Of a stretch of 6,045 nt of DNA, positions 1 to 5,009 are shown in pieces. Position 1 is the first letter of the stretch. The number at the start of each line of letters is the position of its first letter. Source of the stretch: Desulfobulbaceae bacterium (GTDB lineage Bacteria > Desulfobacterota > Desulfobulbia > Desulfobulbales > DAOVSZ01); contig DAOVSZ010000177.1 of the NCBI GenBank assembly GCA_030627725.1, positions 1 to 6,045 of the forward strand, read 5' to 3'. The position numbers were made by a program, and so were the translations under genes. Under the pieces are notes generated by a model. That model had not been told where the DNA came from, made no database searches, and worked only from the letters and a program-made list of their open reading frames with translations.

Positions 1-63
1 AGTCTTGCAGCCCAAAAACAAAAAATCATCGTTCCCCCTTCACCTCCACAGAACGGTCTCTTC

Positions 64-2259
64 ATGCCGGTCCCGCTTATTTACCTGCTTTTTCTTCTGC
101 TCTTTATCGCCTTCCTTATCCTCTTTCTCTTCGGCAGACAGGGACAACCGGAAACACTGTCTGAAGAAGAAATGCGAGAAGCAAGAAAGGCCCAGGATCA
201 AGAACTTGTTGAACGAAAAGAAGCCATAGAGTTGGAGACAGCGGATTATAGAGAACGGCAAATAGCCTTAATCGATAACGACATGGAGGCAAAACGGACA
301 AAGAAACTTGACGCCATCACAAAAGAAACCTCCAGACTTCAGCAGGCGATTGAGGAGGAGATTCGGCGAAACAAAGAAACCGCCCTAGGACGGATTGCCG
401 AACACACCCAGGCGGCGACAGAACTTTCCAGCAAGCAGGACCAGCTCAATTTTGACCTGCACGAACTTGACGGAAAACTTGCCGAGAAAAAGGCTGCAAT
501 GGCCCGATTAGATGAGAAAACAGCGGCCCGCATGCAAGAGTTTTCCGAAAGGGAAAAAGCTGCCGAGCAGGAAGCGGCACATTATAAAGAAGAGCAGATT
601 GCCTTGATTCAAATCAAAATGGAGGAAATACGATTGCGAAAACTGGCCGATCTCGTAAAAGAGGCAGAAGAAAAGCGGCAGGCAGTGGACAGGGAGATCA
701 AACAGAGCAGGGAATCGGCCTTAGCGCAGATTGCAGAACATACCCAGACTGTGGCGGAACTTTCCAGCAACAAAGACCTGCTCATAAAAGATATGGAGGA
801 ACTGGACGGAAGTCTTGCAGAGAAGCGAACTGCAATTGCCGGACTGGAAGAGGAAAAAACCGCCCAAGAAAAAAACATCTCTGAGCGGGAAAAAGCGTAT
901 GAACAAGAAGCCGTGGATTTTAAAGAAAAGCAATTTGCTTCCATCCGGCAAGAGGTAGAAGAAGCACGGGCAAGAAAACTTGCCGGCGTCGAAGAAGAAA
1001 TCGCGGTAAACCGGCAGGAAATGGAGAAAGAAATCGGGGAGATGAGAGAATCTGCCCTGACAACAATAGCGGAACAGAAAGAGAAAGCTGCCGCCGAACT
1101 CGCTGACAAAAAAGACCAGAAGAAAAATGCTGAAAAAGAACTCCGGAAACTGGACGACAAACTCGCTCTTCACCAGAATGCCATTGACAAACTCAAAGAA
1201 AAAACAGCGGTCATGGAGCACAAGCTGACACTCCAAAGAGAAGCCGCAGAGAAAGAAGCGGCACAGTACAAAGAAGAGCAGATCGCCCTGATCCGAAACG
1301 AGATCGAGAAAGAGAGGGAAGAAAAGCTTGCGGCGGTCAAAGAGAAGACGGAAAAAGAGCGGCAGGCTGTTCAAGAGGAAATCCGGCAAAACAGAGAAGC
1401 AGCTCTGGCTGATATTGTTGAACAGAGGCAGACAGCTTTTACCGAACTCGCAGGGAAAAAAGAAAAAACACAAAAAGAACTCCAGGAACTCGAGCAAAAA
1501 CTTGCTGAAAAAAGGTCCACAATTACCGGAATGGAAGATGATATAGCAACCCAGGCCAAGAAACGGAAAGAGAGCGACGATAAAATTATGCAGGAGGCGC
1601 AGCTCTACAAGGAGGAGCTCTTTGCGCTGATAAAAACCGAAAAAGAGAAAAAACAGAAAAAAATGCTCGTGGACCTTAAAAAAGAGGCCAGGCAAAAGCG
1701 GCATGAAATGGAGGAGGAAATACGGCAGACCAGGGAAGCGGCTTTAGCGCAGCTCACTGAAGATATCAGGGAGGCGGCAGAACTCTCCACAAAGAAGGAC
1801 CAGATAATGAATGATCTGGAGGAACTGGACGGAAGACTTACAGAGAAACAGGCGTCAATTGCCGAACTTGCAGGCAAAAAAGGCCGGACCCAGCAAGAAC
1901 TTCAGGTGATAGATGAAAAACTGGCCGCGGAACAGAAACATCTCACCACGCTGAAAAAAGAAACAACAGCCCAGGCCAAAGAACTTTCCGAACGAAAAAA
2001 AGCCATAGAGCAAGAGGCGGCGACGTATAAAAGTGAGCAGTTTGACCTGATACAGAAAGAAAAAACCCAAAAACAAAAGAAAATGCGTGCCGAACTGGAA
2101 GAGGAAATCGAACAGGAACGGCGAAGAAAAAGGCTCGAAGAGAAGCTTCAGTCCATGCACAAAGCCGAACTGATGGCCGTCTGTCAGAAGATGAATATCG
2201 AGTGCGACCCGATACTGTCCAAGGATGAAATCATCGATTTGATATGGAAAAAGAAATGA
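64..2259 (+). CDS. Membrane-anchored long coiled-coil protein with 112-residue repeats and a SAP/HeH-like C-terminus (unnamed)
   Basis: I do not recognise a named family. Seen: residues 4-23 form one strongly hydrophobic segment (PLIYLLFLLLFIAFLILFLF) with no obvious cleavage site, so a signal anchor is likely. From about residue 30 to 690 the protein is almost all Glu, Lys, Arg, Gln and Ala with regular hydrophobics, typical of a long coiled coil. Six related repeats fill this part (separate entry). The last 37 residues (695-731) change character: they hold the only two cysteines (C707, C714) and the only Trp, and the pattern KAELMAVCQKMNIE...LSKDEIIDLI resembles SAP/Rho-N helix-extended-helix motifs. 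That resemblance is inference. Start: ATG at 64 keeps the anchor but has no clear Shine-Dalgarno, and the frame stays open to base 1 with no in-frame ATG, GTG or TTG, so the true start could lie left of the window. The next Met (residue 37) would remove the anchor. A structural or tethering role is plausible; no enzymatic motif is visible. Confidence 0.85.
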   Translation: MPVPLIYLLFLLLFIAFLILFLFGRQGQPETLSEEEMREARKAQDQELVERKEAIELETADYRERQIALIDNDMEAKRTKKLDAITKETSRLQQAIEEEIRRNKETALGRIAEHTQAATELSSKQDQLNFDLHELDGKLAEKKAAMARLDEKTAARMQEFSEREKAAEQEAAHYKEEQIALIQIKMEEIRLRKLADLVKEAEEKRQAVDREIKQSRESALAQIAEHTQTVAELSSNKDLLIKDMEELDGSLAEKRTAIAGLEEEKTAQEKNISEREKAYEQEAVDFKEKQFASIRQEVEEARARKLAGVEEEIAVNRQEMEKEIGEMRESALTTIAEQKEKAAAELADKKDQKKNAEKELRKLDDKLALHQNAIDKLKEKTAVMEHKLTLQREAAEKEAAQYKEEQIALIRNEIEKEREEKLAAVKEKTEKERQAVQEEIRQNREAALADIVEQRQTAFTELAGKKEKTQKELQELEQKLAEKRSTITGMEDDIATQAKKRKESDDKIMQEAQLYKEELFALIKTEKEKKQKKMLVDLKKEARQKRHEMEEEIRQTREAALAQLTEDIREAAELSTKKDQIMNDLEELDGRLTEKQASIAELAGKKGRTQQELQVIDEKLAAEQKHLTTLKKETTAQAKELSERKKAIEQEAATYKSEQFDLIQKEKTQKQKKMRAELEEEIEQERRRKRLEEKLQSMHKAELMAVCQKMNIECDPILSKDEIIDLIWKKK
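211..2100 (+). repeat. Six in-frame diverged repeats of about 336 bp (112 residues) inside the coiled-coil gene
   Basis: Each copy carries an ERxKAxEQEAxxY(K/R)EEQxALI-like block, then an EEEIRQxREAALAxIxE-like block, then ELxxKKDQ...LEELDGKLAEK. Taking the aromatic residue of the first block as anchor, copies sit at Y62, Y174, F286, Y402, Y515 and Y655 (bases 247, 583, 919, 1267, 1606, 2026), giving spacings of 112, 112, 116, 113 and 140 residues. The sixth copy is partial. Nucleotide identity survives in patches: a 14-nt match at 421-434 and 757-770 (exactly 336 bp apart), and a 19-nt match, tggaggaactggacggaag, at 794-812 and 1817-1835 (341 codons apart, equal to 112+116+113). This points to growth by tandem duplication of a coding unit followed by divergence. 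Confidence 0.85.
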
Positions 2260-2285
2260 AAGTCATCGGAACAATAGTCATTGCC

Positions 2286-2301
2286 CCCAGTAATTAATGG
2301 G
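2286..2301. promoter_or_regulatory. Imperfect 16-bp palindrome 3' of the coiled-coil gene
   Basis: CCCAGTAATTAATGGG pairs at 7 of 8 positions around its centre (the g/a pair fails). It begins 27 bp after the stop codon of the coiled-coil gene and is followed by an AT-rich stretch (tttaataaattcac). It could be a protein-binding site, or the weak base of a terminator, but the stem is short and no real T-run follows. The AT-rich segment 2302-2340 is where a promoter for the downstream cyclase would be expected. It contains TATATT at 2324-2329 as a possible -10 box, but I find no convincing -35 partner. Confidence 0.25.
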
Positions 2302-2339
2302 TTTAATAAATTCACAATTTTTGTATATTGTACTGATTA

Positions 2340-2359
2340 AATGCTGAATAATCAGCATT
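2340..2359 (+). promoter_or_regulatory. Perfect 8-bp inverted repeat (hairpin) just upstream of the GGDEF-PilZ start
   Basis: AATGCTGA and TCAGCATT are exact inverse complements separated by the 4-base loop ATAA. The right arm ends 18 bases before the GTG start at 2378. No T-run follows, so it does not look like an intrinsic terminator. Its place in the expected leader or promoter suggests an operator half-site pair or a leader hairpin affecting translation of the cyclase, whose start lacks a good Shine-Dalgarno. The structure is seen directly; the role is inference. Confidence 0.4.
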
Positions 2360-2377
2360 CCATCCGGTATAAATACA

Positions 2378-3574
2378 GTGAAAAAAAAGCAGCCAAATAT
2401 TCACAAAAAAGTCATTGCCTCCCTCAATAAATATGCGTCTGACAATGAACTGCTGGTCCGTGAACTGGAAGAGCTGATTTCTGAGGACAGCAATTTTGTC
2501 TATCCGATTATTTTCCACCTCCTTACCGAATCTGATCCGTCAAAAGAAAACATGCGGGACGTCTGGCGGAAAATCATGGCCGATTATGAATCAATGCATC
2601 AGGACCAGAAGGAAAGAATCGGTCTGAAGACAGCTATCTGCCAATATTTCTGTTCCGTGGTCAAATCCTTTGACAATTTGATAGTCATCGATGCCAGGCA
2701 TTATAAAAAAACCGTGGAGCTTTCCCGGACAGATTATCTTACCGGACTCAACAATCGAAGAATTTTTCAGGAAATTCTGGAGATGGAAATCGCACGAGCT
2801 GAGCGATACAGAGGAGAGCTTTCCGTCCTTTTTTTCGACCTTGACAACTTCAAATCCGTCAACGACCAGTTAGGTCATGCTGTTGGGGACAAAGTTCTAC
2901 AGAGAATAGCGAAAACAATCCTTCACAATAAGCGACAGGAGGACATTGCCGCCCGTTATGGTGGAGAAGAATTTGTTCTTCTTCTTCCTGAAACCGGAAA
3001 AAGCAAGGCCCTTGTAATTGCAGAACGAATCCGCAGGGAGATTCAAAAGTTATCATTTGAAGACACCGGAAAAATAATCAAACAGACCATCAGTTGTGGA
3101 CTGGCGGCATTTCCTTACGATGCGATTACATCTGATGATTTACTTCAACGCGCAGACAGAGCGTTGTATCGAGCCAAGGCAATGGGGAAAAATACTGTCA
3201 GCATGTTTTCTCAAAATATGCGCAGATATGTCAGGGTTCCATTCCATGGGACTGTCAGGACATATGAATTAGGGGAAAAATCAGCAGCTGTTCATACGGC
3301 TACTGCAGTAAATATCGGAGGCGGCGGTCTTCTCTTTGAAAACAATTCCCTCTATACGCCGGGCGCTACCATGCAGGTAAAACTGTCCCTCCGGCCCCAA
3401 CATCCTCTGACAATTACCGGAAGAATAATCCGGTCCGACCGGCAAAAAAAAGGCAACCATCAGTCTGCAATCTCCTTTTTAGAGATGAACAGAAAAACGA
3501 CCGGAGAAATCTTCGGATTCATAATGCATTATATCAACGCCCTGGAAGACGGAATGGATAATCATTCACCTTGA
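2378..3574 (+). CDS. Diguanylate cyclase with N-terminal helical domain, GGDEF domain and C-terminal PilZ domain
   Basis: Predicted to make c-di-GMP from two GTP in the cytoplasm; no membrane segment is visible. Residues 1-112 are a mostly helical, Glu/Lys-rich domain of the type that precedes GGDEF in some Desulfobacterota-like cyclases (recalled, not searched). The GGDEF domain spans about 113-278: RTDYLTGLNNRR (117-128), the metal-binding aspartate in FFDLDNFK (D154), NDQLGH (162-167), the active-site signature GGEEF (195-199) and the product-inhibition site RxxD (R186-D189), exactly five residues before GGEEF. A PilZ domain follows at about 281-388, with the RxxxR c-di-GMP motif as RRYVR (282-286) and the second motif as NIGGGG (312-317), where the usual Ser of (D/N)xSxxG is Gly. 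Start: GTG at 2378; an in-frame stop at 2345 rules out a longer protein and no strong ribosome-binding site is seen. The stop overlaps the 3' end of the convergent tryptophanase gene by 13 bp. Domain assignment is confident; in vivo activity and target are not known. Confidence 0.93.
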   Translation: MKKKQPNIHKKVIASLNKYASDNELLVRELEELISEDSNFVYPIIFHLLTESDPSKENMRDVWRKIMADYESMHQDQKERIGLKTAICQYFCSVVKSFDNLIVIDARHYKKTVELSRTDYLTGLNNRRIFQEILEMEIARAERYRGELSVLFFDLDNFKSVNDQLGHAVGDKVLQRIAKTILHNKRQEDIAARYGGEEFVLLLPETGKSKALVIAERIRREIQKLSFEDTGKIIKQTISCGLAAFPYDAITSDDLLQRADRALYRAKAMGKNTVSMFSQNMRRYVRVPFHGTVRTYELGEKSAAVHTATAVNIGGGGLLFENNSLYTPGATMQVKLSLRPQHPLTITGRIIRSDRQKKGNHQSAISFLEMNRKTTGEIFGFIMHYINALEDGMDNHSP

Positions 3575-4965
3575 GAAGCGAGATCGACCGGCACCAGCCG
3601 GGCGGTGAAATGCCTTAAGACCGGTGTCTGTTCCACGATCCGGTAGCCGGGCAGCTTGTCTTTCTGGGAATTGACGGAGAGCAGGACCTCTGCCAGATAA
3701 TCGACATGACTCTGGGTATAGACACGGCGCGGAAAGGCGAGGCGGACCAATTCCATTGCCGACGGTTTCTCGCTTCCGTCCGGCTGCATCCCGAACATGA
3801 CGGAACCGATCTCAACCCCGCGCACGCCGCCTAAGAGATACAGGGCGTTGTTCAACGACCATGCCGGGTACTGCAAAAAAGGGATGTGCGGCAGCATGGC
3901 GCGGGCGTCGATGTACAGGGCATGGCCGCCGGTCGGTTGCACAATCGGGATCCCTGCTGCGATCAATTTTTCTCCAAGATACTCGATCGATCGGATTCTG
4001 TAGCGGAGATATCCCTCATCCAACACCTCATAGAGCCCGAGGGCAATGGCTTCCATATCATAGCCGGCCATGCCGCCATAGGTCGGAAACCCTTCGGTCA
4101 GGATCTCCAACCCTCGGCATCGGGCTGCCAGATCATCGTCGTTGATCGCCAGGAACCCGCCGATATTCGCCATCCCGTCCTTCTTGGCGCTCATGGTGCA
4201 GCCGTCGGCATACCCGAACATCTCACGGGCGATTTCTATCGGCGTCTTGTCGGCATAGCCTTTTTCGCGTTGTTTGATGAACCAGGCATTCTCGGCAAAA
4301 CGGCAGGCGTCCAAGAGAAATGGAATGTTATTTTTCCGAGCGATCGTGCTCACCGTCCGGATATTTTCCATACTGACCGGCTGACCGCCGCCGGAGTTGT
4401 TGGTAACGGTGATCATGACGAGAGGGATATTGTCGGGACCCACCTTCTTGATTGCCGCTTCCAGCGCCTTGACGTCCATATTGCCCTTAAAGGGATGCTG
4501 CGCCTGCGGCTTTTTCCCCTCGGCAATAACAAGATCGCGCGCCTCTGCTCCGGCATGCTCGACATGGGCGCGCGTGGTGTCAAAATGGGTGTTGTTGGGG
4601 ATGACATCACCAGGTCCGGCAATGGTACTGAATAAAATATGCTCCGCCGCCCTGCCCTGATGGGTGGGGATGACATGCTTGAACCCGGTTATATCCCGGA
4701 CCGCGGCCTCAAAGCGAAAAAAGGACGAAGCGCCGGCATACGATTCGTCACTTGCTATCATTCCGGCCCATTGTTTGGATGACATGGCGCCGGTGCCGCT
4801 GTCTGTCAAGAGGTCGATCAGGACGTCTTCCGCCCGCAGCAAAAAAGGGTTGTAACCGGCCTTTTTCAACTTCTCCTCACGCTCCTTCATGGTCGTAAAA
4901 CGGATCGGTTCAACAGAGCGGATACGGAATGGTTCGATTATTGTCTTGGGATGGAGTTCCTGCAT
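3562..4965 (-). CDS. tnaA: Tryptophanase (L-tryptophan indole-lyase)
   Basis: PLP-dependent beta-eliminating lyase: L-tryptophan to indole, pyruvate and ammonia. Length (467 residues) and both ends match the family. Visible landmarks: EPFRIRSVEP near the N-terminus, IDLLTDSGTGA (50-60), the catalytic Tyr in DESYAG (Y76), THQGR (101-105), the PLP contacts D219 and R222 in LLDACRFAENA, and the SAKKD lysine pair (K261/K262) that carries the Schiff-base lysine. Tyrosine phenol-lyase is the close alternative, but the discriminating positions favour tryptophanase: Asp129 in HFDTTR (E. coli TnaA Asp137; Thr in tyrosine phenol-lyase), Ile386 in VEIGS (Arg381 in tyrosine phenol-lyase) and His452 in LRHFTARL (TnaA His463; Phe in tyrosine phenol-lyase). 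Start: ATG at 4965, with AAGGA seven bases upstream. It lies 44 bp behind the HAL-like gene on the same strand, so co-transcription is likely. Neither a tnaC-type leader peptide upstream nor a tnaB permease downstream is present; the E. coli attenuation arrangement is therefore not seen. Confidence 0.95.
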   Translation of the reverse strand: MQELHPKTIIEPFRIRSVEPIRFTTMKEREEKLKKAGYNPFLLRAEDVLIDLLTDSGTGAMSSKQWAGMIASDESYAGASSFFRFEAAVRDITGFKHVIPTHQGRAAEHILFSTIAGPGDVIPNNTHFDTTRAHVEHAGAEARDLVIAEGKKPQAQHPFKGNMDVKALEAAIKKVGPDNIPLVMITVTNNSGGGQPVSMENIRTVSTIARKNNIPFLLDACRFAENAWFIKQREKGYADKTPIEIAREMFGYADGCTMSAKKDGMANIGGFLAINDDDLAARCRGLEILTEGFPTYGGMAGYDMEAIALGLYEVLDEGYLRYRIRSIEYLGEKLIAAGIPIVQPTGGHALYIDARAMLPHIPFLQYPAWSLNNALYLLGGVRGVEIGSVMFGMQPDGSEKPSAMELVRLAFPRRVYTQSHVDYLAEVLLSVNSQKDKLPGYRIVEQTPVLRHFTARLVPVDLASQGE

Positions 4966-4972
4966 ATAATTT

Positions 4973-4977
4973 TCCTT
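4973..4977 (-). promoter_or_regulatory. Ribosome binding site of tryptophanase
   Basis: AAGGA on the - strand lies seven bases before the ATG at 4965. It supports that start over the internal Met26. It is the only clear Shine-Dalgarno in the window. It sits at the edge of a 12-bp all-AT palindrome, TTAAAATTTTAA (4976-4987). Confidence 0.8.
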
Positions 4978-4988
4978 AAAATTTTAAA

Positions 4989-5009
4989 CTGAACGCTGAG
5001 GGCTGAATA
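4989..5009. repeat. Three degenerate 7-bp tandem units (CTGAnnn) in the lyase-tnaA gap
   Basis: On the + strand CTGAACG, CTGAGGG and CTGAATA follow one another without spacing, directly after the stop codon of the HAL-like gene as read on the - strand. CTGA is shared by all three units and the last three bases vary. With only three imperfect units this may be chance or the remnant of a heptamer tandem repeat. No known function. Confidence 0.35.

Noticed and set aside
609..1160. Ser/Phe-rich open frame of 183 codons on the - strand
   Set aside because: Same cause: complement of the Glu/Lys/Arg/Ala-rich repeats. No family resemblance.
721..1704. Long open frame of 327 codons on the - strand inside the coiled-coil gene, rich in Phe, Leu and Cys
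   Set aside because: It is the antisense shadow of a purine-rich coiled-coil coding strand (Glu/Lys codons read as Phe/Leu/Ser in reverse). It has no start context, no domain, and repeats with the same period as the real gene.
2256..2297. ATG overlapping the coiled-coil stop (ATGA) opening a 13-residue frame, MKVIGTIVIAPSN
   Set aside because: ATGA coupling is attractive and a few purines precede it, but the frame is too short and has no second line of evidence. It could be the remnant of a lost downstream gene; nothing supports that further.
3588..3601. GC-rich hairpin CCGGC-ACCA-GCCGG near the end of tnaA as a possible terminator
   Set aside because: Only a 5-bp stem within coding sequence and no T-run on either strand after it.
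3886..4635. Open frame of 249 codons on the + strand opposite tnaA
   Set aside because: tnaA on the other strand is certain by motif and full length; this frame is its shadow and resembles no protein family.
3562..4965. Tyrosine phenol-lyase as the identity of the PLP enzyme
   Set aside because: Asp129, Ile386 and His452 occupy the positions where tyrosine phenol-lyase has Thr, Arg and Phe; all three match tryptophanase.
5002..5009. GCTGAATA occurring both here and in the hairpin upstream of the cyclase (2343-2350) as a shared regulatory site
   Set aside because: An 8-base match in 6 kb on two strands is easily chance, and the surrounding bases do not match.
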